Under the pieces are notes generated by a model. That model did not search any database and was not told where the DNA came from. It saw only the letters and a list, made by a program, of their open reading frames with translations. A program made the position numbers and the translations under genes. 64,000 nt of DNA from Lachnospiraceae bacterium NC2004 (GTDB lineage: Bacteria; Bacillota; Clostridia; Lachnospirales; Lachnospiraceae), in the NCBI GenBank assembly GCA_000621905.1, contig JHXB01000003.1, positions 124,001 to 188,000 of the forward strand, read 5' to 3'. Shown here piece after piece: positions 55,550-63,441 of the stretch. The first letter of the stretch is position 1. Every line of letters starts with the position of its first letter.

Positions 55550-55579
55550 ATTTTAACATAGTATCACTTATGTTGTCTA
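55550..55579 (-). promoter_or_regulatory. Possible tig promoter with repeated CATAGTATC
   Basis: On the minus strand, TAGACA (55574-55579) and TAAAAT (55550-55555) have an 18-base spacer. CATAGTATC (plus strand) occurs at 55521-55529 and 55557-55565, one copy inside the spacer. The match to consensus is moderate. Confidence 0.4.
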
Positions 55580-55647
55580 GCATTTTAACCCTTTTTTTTG
55601 ATTAGTCACAAAAAAACCACATTTTCTCCGCCTCAAACCGTAATTGC

Positions 55648-55676
55648 TTGAAAAAATACAAATGAAATGATATTAT
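55648..55676 (+). promoter_or_regulatory. Promoter of the HD-GYP gene
   Basis: TTGAAA (55648-55653) and TATTAT (55671-55676) with a 17-base spacer, about 40 bases before the ribosome-binding site. Confidence 0.65.
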
Positions 55677-55732
55677 ATATGATAGTGGTCAATACTGTCT
55701 AAACATTTAATTACGCCTAAGGAGGTGAGTAC

Positions 55733-56617
55733 ATGGCTAGTGTCAATGCTATTGACAATTCTGATTTATACGACCTTCCTCTAAACTACACATCTGATTA
55801 CGAAGAAGTCTGCAGTCTGTTAAAAGTCACTCTTAACGAGATAATAGAGAACCGCACTTACACAAGTTTAACCATGCTCACCGAGCATTTCATAAGATTC
55901 TATCAGTCATTCTACTGTGAGAAAGGCGTATTTGACGCTGTCAGTCATTCCAGCAAGAGTGAAGATCCCATATATGAGCATTCTATTAATGTAGCATTGC
56001 TCTCAAGGATGTTAGGTGATTTGAACCACATGAGTTCGTCCGACCTCAATGTACTAACTCAATCTGCTCTTCTTCACGACATTGGTAAGTTATTAGTAGA
56101 CCAGGAGATATTACATAAGAAAGACAAGCTTACACCTAAAGAGTTCGCTATCATCAGAAAGCACTCCAAGTTAGGACACAGGGTATTATTTAATCTCTTT
56201 GACGATCCAAGAATTGCTTCTGTTGCACTGTTTCACCACGAGAGATGTGACGGTTCCGGTTACCCTACAGGTGCCAATAAGACTCACATCAACGAGTTTT
56301 CAAGGATTATCGCAATATGTGATGTATATGCAGGCATGATTTCTAATCGCAATTACAGAGGTTCCAATTGTCCATTTGAGATTATAAGAATGTTTGAACG
56401 CGATGGCTTACAGAAATATGACACAGAATACACAATCCTCTTCTTAAGATCCATGCTTGACATTTATATCGGCTACAGGGTTAAGCTCACAACCGGCGAA
56501 GAGGGCGTTATCACAGCAATCAATCCGATGAACTTATCCAATCCTTCAGTAGAGATCAACGGACTACCTATCGATTTGAGTAAGGATGAGAAACGAAATA
56601 TATTACACATAATATAA
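55733..56617 (+). CDS. HD-GYP domain phosphohydrolase
   Basis: HD-GYP proteins degrade cyclic di-GMP. The 294-residue protein has an HD pair (LLHDIGKLLVDQEILHK) and the extended HHERCDGSGYP motif, so the catalytic residues are retained. No receiver or membrane domain is attached; an N-terminal helical part of about 90 residues is of unknown type. AAGGAGG precedes the ATG. It could lower cyclic di-GMP, which usually favours motility, fitting the flagellar genes in this window, but no direct link is shown. Confidence 0.9.
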   Translation: MASVNAIDNSDLYDLPLNYTSDYEEVCSLLKVTLNEIIENRTYTSLTMLTEHFIRFYQSFYCEKGVFDAVSHSSKSEDPIYEHSINVALLSRMLGDLNHMSSSDLNVLTQSALLHDIGKLLVDQEILHKKDKLTPKEFAIIRKHSKLGHRVLFNLFDDPRIASVALFHHERCDGSGYPTGANKTHINEFSRIIAICDVYAGMISNRNYRGSNCPFEIIRMFERDGLQKYDTEYTILFLRSMLDIYIGYRVKLTTGEEGVITAINPMNLSNPSVEINGLPIDLSKDEKRNILHII

Positions 56618-56645
56618 GCCCCCGGCATGAAACCGGAGGCTTTTA
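56618..56645. terminator. Terminator after the HD-GYP gene
   Basis: GCCCCCGG and CCGGAGGC pair around CATGAAA with one C-A mismatch on the plus strand, which is a G-U pair on the minus strand. TTTTA follows. It lies between convergent genes. Confidence 0.8.
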
Positions 56646-56661
56646 TTTAACTATGTTAATT

Positions 56662-58668
56662 CTAATCAATGGCTTCAAGTCCTTTATCATAGGCACTGTA
56701 GCGATATGTTCTGCTGTTAAGAAGCACTTTACCCTTAGCTGTCATTTGCGAAACATAAATCTTGTCGCCGTCTTTTAACTCTTCCTCGATAGACATTGAT
56801 GAAGGACCTATAAGTTCCGACTCAACTTCCTTGCCGTTTAAGAACACATGTGAGAACTGAGTAAACTTCTGTCCATAAAGAATAGTTCTGGTCTCGGTAC
56901 GCAAAACTCTTGATATTGTTACATCCTGAACTCCATATGTCATATCTTCCTGCAAGAATGGATTCTCACCGTCAAATGAATACATATCTCCATATAAAAG
57001 ATCATATTGCAGCTCGCGAAGATTAGCAAGATACTTCTTGCTCTTCCTCTGTGCCTGATGATATCTCGTTATGGTTCCGGTATGAATGTTAAGTCTGTCA
57101 AGAGCTTCAGCTCCAAGCTGGTACGCAGAAAGGTTCTGCACCTTTCTCTTCATATCAAAGTTACTCCAGATAACATACTCAGTCTGGAACACATCGCCAT
57201 TCTTAAGAGACTCGTCAGTAAAACCAAGTCCCGGAAGATGATCTCCGTAAAGAACAAGTATGGTATCTTCGTCAAATGCAGTAAGTGTATGACAGAGTTC
57301 CTCAACGAAACCATCCATCTCTCCTATCTGCTTGACATAATAATTAACCGCATCAGTCTGATCTGCATCATCTATACCGTTAACCCAAACCTCTGGCTCA
57401 TCAACCTGAGCTTCCTCTTTATAATAGTCACCATGTCCCTGAACAGAAATAGCATAAATGTAATCAGGAGTATCGGTTGATCTTAACGCATCCATAATCT
57501 CACCGGTAAGAATTCTGTCCTTGGCCCAACCGGTGTTAGTCGTATCCTTAGACCACATAGTCTCTATAGTGCTAAACGTCTGATATCCGATATTGGTAAA
57601 CACCTTACTTCTACCATAAAATGTAGCTGTATTATTATGAATATTGTGAGTGCTGTATCCTATCGACTGAAGATCGTAAGGAATACTCTCTGCTGTTCTC
57701 TTCTTAAGTACCGTCTTATATGGATACTCACCCGGAGAAAAGAAACTAAGTTTCATACCTGTCATAGACTCAAACTCAGTGTTGGCAGTTCCGGCGCCAA
57801 ACGCTGGCACAGTAAGGAAACCTGACGAATAATTATCCTTTAAGTAATTAAAATACGGTACAGGATCTTCGTTAAAATAGTAGTTCTTAACATATCCTAT
57901 ATCAAAGAATGACTCAAGCTGTAAGAAAATGACATTGGCCTTGTGCGGCTCCTTCTTATCCTTCTTCTCAAGCTTCTTGTCAACATTTTTATTAATCTTA
58001 GCAATCTTATCCTTGGTGTAGTCAATCGGCTTTCTCATACCGTTCCTCATACCGGTAACGGTAAAGCAATAGCTGACACCGTAATCTTTATAAGCATAAG
58101 CAAGGTTAGGAATAGTTGTGGTAAACACTCCATTACCAATAAGCGCCTTCATCGTAAAATACATAACTACCCAATAAGCTGCGATAATAACTGCATTTCT
58201 TATGCGATGCATCTCACCTTCGTATTTCTTAAGCTTAACAAGAAATATAACAAAAGCAATAATAACTGCTACTAATAAAACAATCAAAAGAACAGTCATC
58301 CATGGTTCGAAGTACTTACCGATAACCATAAGCGCATCGTCCCATAATCTAAAGTCAATCGTTGAAAACGGAGTAACCCTAAATGCCAATACAACACCGT
58401 TAACAATTCCGATAAACAGCCAAACAAATCCGACTAAACAGAATCCAAGTCGTCTTCTTCTAAAGAGATAAAAAACCGTAAACGGTGTCATAATTATAAG
58501 CGCATTAAAAATAAATCTGACAGGTTCATGTACTAAAAAACTCAACGCTCCGATAAGGGAGTGTCTTCCAAATGTCTCCATTAAAAGTATAATCGCCATG
58601 CATCCTAAAAAAAGTAATACCGGGGAAAGTTTAAAAAAATCTTTAACGAATTGTTTTATCTTAGCCAT
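56662..58668 (-). CDS. LTA synthase-like alkaline-phosphatase superfamily transferase
   Basis: Membrane phosphoglycerol transferase-like enzyme. ATG 58668 (668 residues) has AGGAG seven bases upstream. Five N-terminal hydrophobic helices (about 12-210) precede an extracellular sulfatase-type domain with VIFLQLESFFD (metal-binding Glu), FGAGTANTEFESMTG (catalytic Thr) and YGDHLPGLG (metal-binding Asp-His). A C-terminal segment of about 100 residues follows. It likely makes a glycerol-phosphate polymer or modifies surface glycans. The exact product is not told by sequence. Confidence 0.9.
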   Translation of the reverse strand: MAKIKQFVKDFFKLSPVLLFLGCMAIILLMETFGRHSLIGALSFLVHEPVRFIFNALIIMTPFTVFYLFRRRRLGFCLVGFVWLFIGIVNGVVLAFRVTPFSTIDFRLWDDALMVIGKYFEPWMTVLLIVLLVAVIIAFVIFLVKLKKYEGEMHRIRNAVIIAAYWVVMYFTMKALIGNGVFTTTIPNLAYAYKDYGVSYCFTVTGMRNGMRKPIDYTKDKIAKINKNVDKKLEKKDKKEPHKANVIFLQLESFFDIGYVKNYYFNEDPVPYFNYLKDNYSSGFLTVPAFGAGTANTEFESMTGMKLSFFSPGEYPYKTVLKKRTAESIPYDLQSIGYSTHNIHNNTATFYGRSKVFTNIGYQTFSTIETMWSKDTTNTGWAKDRILTGEIMDALRSTDTPDYIYAISVQGHGDYYKEEAQVDEPEVWVNGIDDADQTDAVNYYVKQIGEMDGFVEELCHTLTAFDEDTILVLYGDHLPGLGFTDESLKNGDVFQTEYVIWSNFDMKRKVQNLSAYQLGAEALDRLNIHTGTITRYHQAQRKSKKYLANLRELQYDLLYGDMYSFDGENPFLQEDMTYGVQDVTISRVLRTETRTILYGQKFTQFSHVFLNGKEVESELIGPSSMSIEEELKDGDKIYVSQMTAKGKVLLNSRTYRYSAYDKGLEAID

Positions 58669-58678
58669 AAAAAAACTC

Positions 58679-59248
58679 CTAATAATTCTTAACAATATCT
58701 GCTTTACCGGTTACAATCTCTTTCTTAACATAAGAAAATGTTGCCGCCTCGCCTTCATTTGCAAGCATAGTCAGCAAATACTCCAATAGTTCCTGACTCT
58801 TATCATTGAACAAATCCTGGTACTTATGCCTGCCTCTGTTGTAATATTCAAGCGGACTCTTGTCGGTATATGCATCCTTCTGGTATGTCTTACATGCAGC
58901 AACTCTGTCACAAAACATCTCAACCACATATCTTACAGGCATCTTCATGCCCTCAAAGCCTTTATTCTTATCGGCACTGTAATCAATCCAATATTCTAAA
59001 TGATGTTTATTCCTACCCTTGTGATGAAGCCATGCCTTAGAATATCCTATATCTTCTTTCTCTGCAGCATTAGGACTTCTGTCACCCTGATAATATTTAG
59101 CTCCGGTCGAAAGCTCCGTTAAACTGTATTTAGATAAATCATGCATGAGTCCCTGCTTATATAATCCACATTGAAAACAATGCTTCATAACAAGATTACG
59201 ATGATGTGTGATTGTATTCAAATGTTTAAAAAGCTTATTAAAACTCAT
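58679..59248 (-). CDS. DUF5662-family protein
   Basis: A 189-residue soluble protein resembling DUF5662, with an HD-like set of conserved His/Asp residues: LMHDLSKYS, KAWLHHKGRNKHHLEYWIDY. The pattern suggests a metal-binding phosphohydrolase, but this is inference. It lies 10 bases before the LTA synthase-like gene and has a good promoter, so both may be one transcript. Confidence 0.82.
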   Translation of the reverse strand: MSFNKLFKHLNTITHHRNLVMKHCFQCGLYKQGLMHDLSKYSLTELSTGAKYYQGDRSPNAAEKEDIGYSKAWLHHKGRNKHHLEYWIDYSADKNKGFEGMKMPVRYVVEMFCDRVAACKTYQKDAYTDKSPLEYYNRGRHKYQDLFNDKSQELLEYLLTMLANEGEAATFSYVKKEIVTGKADIVKNY

Positions 59249-59292
59249 AAAATACGCCGCCTAAATATTGCATTAAAAAAACATCGTTTCAT

Positions 59293-59322
59293 ATTATAAC
59301 ACACAAGTTCCAATTTGGTCAA
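59293..59322 (-). promoter_or_regulatory. Promoter of the DUF5662 and LTA synthase-like genes
   Basis: On the minus strand, TTGACC (59317-59322) and TATAAT (59293-59298) with an 18-base spacer. Confidence 0.7.
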
Positions 59323-59418
59323 AAATTATAATAGCATATTTGAGAATTATGTGTTATAATTAAAATGTTATAATTACTAATCAGATTTACTTGTTTTATT
59401 GAAAGGGGTGTTATTGCA

Positions 59419-59769
59419 TTGAAGATGGACGAACTAATTGAACTAGTTAGAGAAGAATTCGATACAGACCTAATCTCTAAATATAACGGATTTATAGCTG
59501 TTCAGGTTTCTCTGACAGAAGAACCATTCGGAGTATTCTACGCCGAGATTAAGGACAGCACGTTACACGTAGAACCATATGATTACTATGACAGAAATGC
59601 CGAAATAAAGATCTCACCTGACAATCTTATCAGCGTTCTTAAAGGCAAGCTTGATCCTGTAATAGCATTCACCAAAGGGGAATTAAAGGTAGAAGGCGAT
59701 CCGGGCAAGGTCTTAGAACTTCTTAAATTCACTAAGAAATCAAGGGTTAGAGCGGCTAAAAAGAAGTAG
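59419..59769 (+). CDS. SCP2 sterol-binding-like domain protein
   Basis: A 116-residue protein resembling the SCP2 domain: a stretch FGVFYAEIKDSTLHVE followed by ISPDNLISVLKGKLDPVIAF and KGELKVEGD, the typical SCP2 core, and a basic tail. Bacterial members bind lipids or unknown hydrophobic ligands. The likely start is TTG 59419, ten bases after GGGG; ATG 59425 is the alternative. Confidence 0.82.
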   Translation: MKMDELIELVREEFDTDLISKYNGFIAVQVSLTEEPFGVFYAEIKDSTLHVEPYDYYDRNAEIKISPDNLISVLKGKLDPVIAFTKGELKVEGDPGKVLELLKFTKKSRVRAAKKK

Positions 59770-59794
59770 TTTTAATTTAATATTTATATATAAT

Positions 59795-59820
59795 AAAGGG
59801 ATGGTAATACCATCCCTTTT
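59795..59820. terminator. Bidirectional terminator
   Basis: AAAGGGATGGT (59795-59805) pairs with ACCATCCCTTT (59809-59819) across a 3-base loop between convergent genes, with U-rich tails on both strands. Confidence 0.9.
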
Positions 59821-59828
59821 ATATTGGA

Positions 59829-60359
59829 TTATTTAATTGTCAATAAATCATCTACACTCTTACGCTTTGGTGCCTGTGGTTCCTCATCAGGATAACCGAG
59901 TGCTATAAGTGCCATAATCTTCTGTCCCTCAGGAATATCAACTATAGAAGCAACTTCATCTTCATCAAATATTCCCATGATTACAGTTCCGAGTCCCTTC
60001 TCATATGCAGCAAGGCAAAACTGCAATCCTGCAATGCCTGCATCATAATTCTGCCAGCGATCTTCTTTCTTGGTAGAGAAAGAACCATCTCTCTCGAAAC
60101 CACTCCTCTTCTCAACATCAGTCTGAATAATAAGAATAGGTGCACCGTTCACAATATTCTGATTGTGCTCCATAAGTGTAGCAGATACCTTGTCCTTAAG
60201 TTCTCCTGTAACTGCAATGTAACGTGATATCTGAGTATTCTTCCAAGATGGTGCAAATGAAGCAAGCTCAACCACTTCTCTTAACACCTCTTCAGAAACT
60301 GCATCAGCCTTATACTTTCTGACACTTCTTCTTCCAACCAACAATTCTTTAGCGTCCAT
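59829..60359 (-). CDS. Nitroreductase-family protein
   Basis: FMN-dependent oxidoreductase of 176 residues. RRSVRKYKADAV at the start and FAPSWKNTQISRYI, with GLGTVIMGIF in the second half, are typical of the nitroreductase fold. Substrate unknown. GGAGG precedes the ATG and a good promoter lies at 60408-60436. Confidence 0.92.
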   Translation of the reverse strand: MDAKELLVGRRSVRKYKADAVSEEVLREVVELASFAPSWKNTQISRYIAVTGELKDKVSATLMEHNQNIVNGAPILIIQTDVEKRSGFERDGSFSTKKEDRWQNYDAGIAGLQFCLAAYEKGLGTVIMGIFDEDEVASIVDIPEGQKIMALIALGYPDEEPQAPKRKSVDDLLTIK

Positions 60360-60407
60360 ATTCTAACCTCCTGAGTATTATTGTGTAATGTTAATTCACA
60401 CTCATAT

Positions 60408-60436
60408 ATTATATCTAATTTTGGGGAAAGCTACAA
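60408..60436 (-). promoter_or_regulatory. Nitroreductase gene promoter
   Basis: On the minus strand, TTGTAG (60431-60436) and TATAAT (60408-60413) with a 17-base spacer. Confidence 0.7.
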
Positions 60437-60453
60437 CATTAAATCGGGAAAAA

Positions 60454-60915
60454 TTATATTCCAAACTCAGAACATAACTTATCAAATCTTACTTGTTCTT
60501 TTTCCTTAACAGGCTTAGAAGAATCCTTAAGGCAATGATCAATCACATCAGCATCCTTCAACACCTCGTCCATCGGACCATCTGTAACCAACTTATCATC
60601 ATGATGATAGATTGCAGAACATATTTCTTCCGTCTCCGCATCATCCGTCAGATTCAGTTCCTCTAATATATCTCCGGCAAGGTAAGCTCCCTTATGTGCA
60701 TGATCATCATACGATCCACTCTTATATGCATACAAATCATGAAGCATCGCAGCCATTGCAGCAATCTCCGGATTTAGTCCGCGTTTCTTCGCTATCAGAG
60801 TCGCCGCAAGAGAAACACCATATAAATGTGCTATAGCACTTGTCCTTTTATCCGCATCCTCAATCTTATTCAATTCTTCGTCTACATATTTTCTGAGTTC
60901 TTTTAGTCTGCTCAT
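60454..60915 (-). CDS. HD domain protein
   Basis: A 153-residue HD-superfamily phosphohydrolase-like protein. The HD motif is in MAAMLHDLYAYKSG with further metal-ligand candidates DDHAHKG, IYHHDDK and KDADVIDH. Substrate unknown. AAGGAGG precedes the ATG. It follows the Fic gene by 39 bases on the same strand. Confidence 0.9.
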   Translation of the reverse strand: MSRLKELRKYVDEELNKIEDADKRTSAIAHLYGVSLAATLIAKKRGLNPEIAAMAAMLHDLYAYKSGSYDDHAHKGAYLAGDILEELNLTDDAETEEICSAIYHHDDKLVTDGPMDEVLKDADVIDHCLKDSSKPVKEKEQVRFDKLCSEFGI

Positions 60916-60954
60916 AACTTTTTCCTCCTTATCATTCTTTGGAAATAATACTTC

Positions 60955-61884
60955 TTAACCTGATATGTTATCATCATACGGTATTTCAAGCATATCAAGG
61001 AGTCTTACAAATGTATCCTGACCGTCAAGACAAGTATCCGTAAGCCACCCCTTTTCATTTCTCCATTCTTTAAGTCCTCTATAGTAATAGTTCTTCTTTG
61101 AATCCTCGATAATAAAAGGTATAACATTATGGCGAAGGCATTCTTTTAATGCAACAAGCCTTCCTACACGACCATTTCCATCCTGAAACGGGTGGATGTG
61201 CTCAAATTCTGCATGAAATGCAATAATATCTTCGACTGTAACATTTTCCTTTGCATTATATTCATCAATAAGCGTCTTCATGTGCTTATGAACTTCAGAC
61301 GGTTTTGAAGTTTTTCTTCCGCCAACAATATTGGCACGTTTCTTATAATCACCAACCGCAAACCATCCGAGAGTTGAATCCTTGGTATCGTGCTTTAAGA
61401 TATAATGCAAATGTTTGATTATATCTTCAGTAAGCTCATCTTCTGCGATATCAATCACATAGTCAATTGCTCTGAAATGATGAACCGTTTCCAAAACATC
61501 ATCCACTGGCACCCCATCCCCAACATCAAGTGTATTTGTCTCAAAAATCTGCCTTGTCTGGTCTTCCGAAAGTTTACTTCCCTCGATATGATTGGAATTA
61601 TATGTCATCCTGACCTGAAGCTCATGATACAGACCACCGGATAGTTTTACTTCTTTTTCTTCTCGAAGTACCTGTAAAATCTTGTTATCAGAAATTACCC
61701 TCATAATAACATCAGGTGATTCGTCTAGATAATCGGCAATCTTCTGAATGCTGCGTTTTGAAAGTTTCTCACCCTTCGCTATCTTGGCAACCGTTCGTGT
61801 GGAAAGGCCAAGTTCCGTAGATAATTCTGTTTTACCAATGCCTTTTTCCTTCAACGCATTTTCAAGTCCCTCATACGAAATCAT
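60955..61884 (-). CDS. Fic-family protein with N-terminal helix-turn-helix
   Basis: Fic enzymes AMPylate (or otherwise modify) protein hydroxyl groups. ATG 61884 gives 309 residues. An N-terminal HTH (about 10-55, TELSTELGLSTRTVAKIAKG) is followed by an inhibitory-helix motif SNHIEG and the canonical active site HIHPFQDGNGRVGR (about residues 230-243). The inhibitory motif in front of the Fic core marks a self-inhibited enzyme. No separate antitoxin gene is adjacent. The HTH and the repeated hexamers at its promoter suggest self-regulation. Confidence 0.93.
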   Translation of the reverse strand: MISYEGLENALKEKGIGKTELSTELGLSTRTVAKIAKGEKLSKRSIQKIADYLDESPDVIMRVISDNKILQVLREEKEVKLSGGLYHELQVRMTYNSNHIEGSKLSEDQTRQIFETNTLDVGDGVPVDDVLETVHHFRAIDYVIDIAEDELTEDIIKHLHYILKHDTKDSTLGWFAVGDYKKRANIVGGRKTSKPSEVHKHMKTLIDEYNAKENVTVEDIIAFHAEFEHIHPFQDGNGRVGRLVALKECLRHNVIPFIIEDSKKNYYYRGLKEWRNEKGWLTDTCLDGQDTFVRLLDMLEIPYDDNISG

Positions 61885-61904
61885 ATCCGCCTCACCTCCG
61901 ATAT

Positions 61905-61973
61905 CTTTACTTATTCTAACACGTAAAGTTTGCAAAGTAAAGAATATCGACGATTTTATGCAAAAAAGTAAAG
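61905..61973 (-). promoter_or_regulatory. fic promoter with repeated GTAAAG hexamers
   Basis: On the minus strand, TTTACT (61936-61941) and TAGAAT (61913-61918) have a 17-base spacer. GTAAAG occurs at 61923-61928, 61937-61942 and 61968-61973 and its inverse CTTTAC at 61905-61910, surrounding the promoter; candidate binding sites for the HTH of the Fic protein. Confidence 0.65.
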
Positions 61974-61974
61974 A

Positions 61975-62011
61975 TAAAATAAACAGCTAAGGCATATTGC
62001 CTTAGCTGTTT
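61975..62011 (-). terminator. Terminator overlapping the stop of the 74-residue gene
   Basis: AAACAGCTAAGGCA (61981-61994) pairs perfectly with TGCCTTAGCTGTTT (61998-62011) across 3 bases; on the minus strand it is followed by ATTTTAT. The stop codon of the small gene lies inside the stem. Confidence 0.9.
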
Positions 62012-62226
62012 GCTTCAGAGTGATAAATCCAAAGAGCAATTACGTTCCAGACCGCACCGATATTCAGGGCAATCAGGTATTCAGAATCAAGACCATTGAA
62101 TAGCTTCACAAAAGGATTGAATTCGCTCACACTACCGATCTTATGCAGTACTATGTTCTCGTTCAAACATTGAAGGACTATGTCAAGCCACTCTGCAAGC
62201 GCTTTTACTAAGCACTGATCAATCAC
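62002..62226 (-). CDS. Small protein of unknown function, 74 residues
   Basis: The start is GTG 62226, overlapping the stop of the larger upstream gene (GTGA junction), and the stop lies inside a terminator stem; both support a real second gene of that transcript. The sequence has mixed hydrophobic helices with no domain I recognise. There is no strong ribosome-binding site, so translational coupling is likely. Confidence 0.55.
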   Translation of the reverse strand: MIDQCLVKALAEWLDIVLQCLNENIVLHKIGSVSEFNPFVKLFNGLDSEYLIALNIGAVWNVIALWIYHSEANS

Positions 62227-63137
62227 ACCACTGTCACTTCTTCTTTCGCCTCTGTAACAACTGTGCCGTCATTTACATTCGATCCTATCCTAAAAGTTGG
62301 ATAATTATCTAACACCATTTGCACTTGATACTCATTAAGTTCAATCTCAACGTCACAAGCATCATTTGTCCCCGGCATAACTACATGGACTACCACATAA
62401 TGCTTATACTCATCTGATGAATAAATCCCATCTTCGTATGTCTTTAGTCTGACAACCTTCCTTGTTATCTCATCCACAATTCTGTAATCAATTGCGTATA
62501 TATTCTTCTCGGTAAATGCGTGAATGTGTGTCGTCCCAAATGCTATTCCATTCTTCTTATACGTCAGCATACGACTCTCAAGATAAGAGTTCTCTAAAGC
62601 TTTGTAATCAATATCTTTCTTTAGCCATCTTCTAACAGGCATACCAATAAAGAACGAAATCTCATACACCGTAAATCCTGCAAACATCAGCATTCCAACA
62701 ATTCCAATCAATACTTTACCGATTGCTATTGTACATCCACAGCCAAGTGTCAAGAACAAAAAGAAGATACTAAAGAAAATGTATTCGCTCCTCCTAAATC
62801 TTTTTAGAAGGTCCTTCTTCATATCCATAATTACCGGCTTCTCAAACGTATGCTGATTGATATACTCCACATATTTAGCATGCCACTCCGCACTGTTAAA
62901 ATAATCCCCATCTACAATACTTCTGCTAACTTGTACAGCTTTTTTATCTGCCTTCTTTTCTTTGTTGTACGCATAAATCAGATATCCTATCATCGCCGGA
63001 CACACAATGCAGGCACCGATTATCCCTGAATAGTCGTCTCTTACCACAACAAGAACAAAGCCTATAATAATAACCACAATTATATATATAATCAATTCCT
63101 TAAATGTCATAACATGAGGATATGCATTTTTATTCAT
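62223..63137 (-). CDS. Membrane protein of unknown function
   Basis: A 304-residue protein with two hydrophobic hairpins (about 12-58 and 120-165) and a C-terminal cytoplasmic domain of about 120 residues, rich in beta strands, with THIHAFTEKNIYAIDY. I do not recognise the family. AGGAG lies before the ATG at 63137. Its ribosome-binding site abuts the inferred left edge of the IS110 element, so its original promoter was probably separated from it by the insertion. Confidence 0.8.
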   Translation of the reverse strand: MNKNAYPHVMTFKELIIYIIVVIIIGFVLVVVRDDYSGIIGACIVCPAMIGYLIYAYNKEKKADKKAVQVSRSIVDGDYFNSAEWHAKYVEYINQHTFEKPVIMDMKKDLLKRFRRSEYIFFSIFFLFLTLGCGCTIAIGKVLIGIVGMLMFAGFTVYEISFFIGMPVRRWLKKDIDYKALENSYLESRMLTYKKNGIAFGTTHIHAFTEKNIYAIDYRIVDEITRKVVRLKTYEDGIYSSDEYKHYVVVHVVMPGTNDACDVEIELNEYQVQMVLDNYPTFRIGSNVNDGTVVTEAKEEVTVV

Positions 63138-63202
63138 ATAATTCTCCTCGTATTATATAGTAGTAGTTTTTATAGACCCTCTCCAAGGTCTTTATAACTA
63201 TT

Positions 63203-63401
63203 CAATCATAGTCTTTTCTTTACCTTTTCTATAGGTTCAACTATGATATTTAAGATGCTGTGGATTGGTTTAATTCTCCTACCACTTGATGGTTTCAGAA
63301 AGGCTCCAACCACAGTCTCTTTGTTCATTTGTTAATCAGTTAGATACCGCATGACGGTTTATTTAGAACGAGGTTACAATCGCAAGGAGCACCCTGTGGT
63401 T
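63203..63401 (+). ncRNA. Candidate IS110 bridge RNA
   Basis: Three modules are seen in order. A 5' stem-loop pairs ATCATAGT (63205-63212) with ACTATGAT (63240-63247). A target-type loop is closed by CTGTGG-a-TTGG (63258-63268) with CCAACCACAG (63306-63315), with apical hairpin ACCA-cttga-TGGT (63281-63293) and flanking strands 63269-63280 and 63294-63305. A donor-type loop is closed by CTCTTTG (63317-63323) with CAAGGAG (63383-63389), with apical hairpin ACCG-catga-CGGT (63346-63358). This is the layout known for bridge RNAs of the IS110 group, located upstream of the transposase. The rest of 63138-63441 shows no gene. Confidence 0.7.
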
Positions 63402-63441
63402 CTAAAACAGCATTAATACATTTCAAAGGAGATTTATTATT

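Noticed and set aside
55470-55732. CIRCE or CtsR operators upstream of tig-clpP-clpX
   Set aside because: Neither the TTAGCACTC/GAGTGCTAA pair nor the GGTCAAA heptad repeat is present.
63171-63196. Hairpin AGACC/GGTCT at the element's left end as a terminal inverted repeat or terminator
   Set aside because: Only 5 bp, with no T tract, and IS110 elements do not use terminal inverted repeats; it may be a part of the left-end structure but nothing more can be supported.
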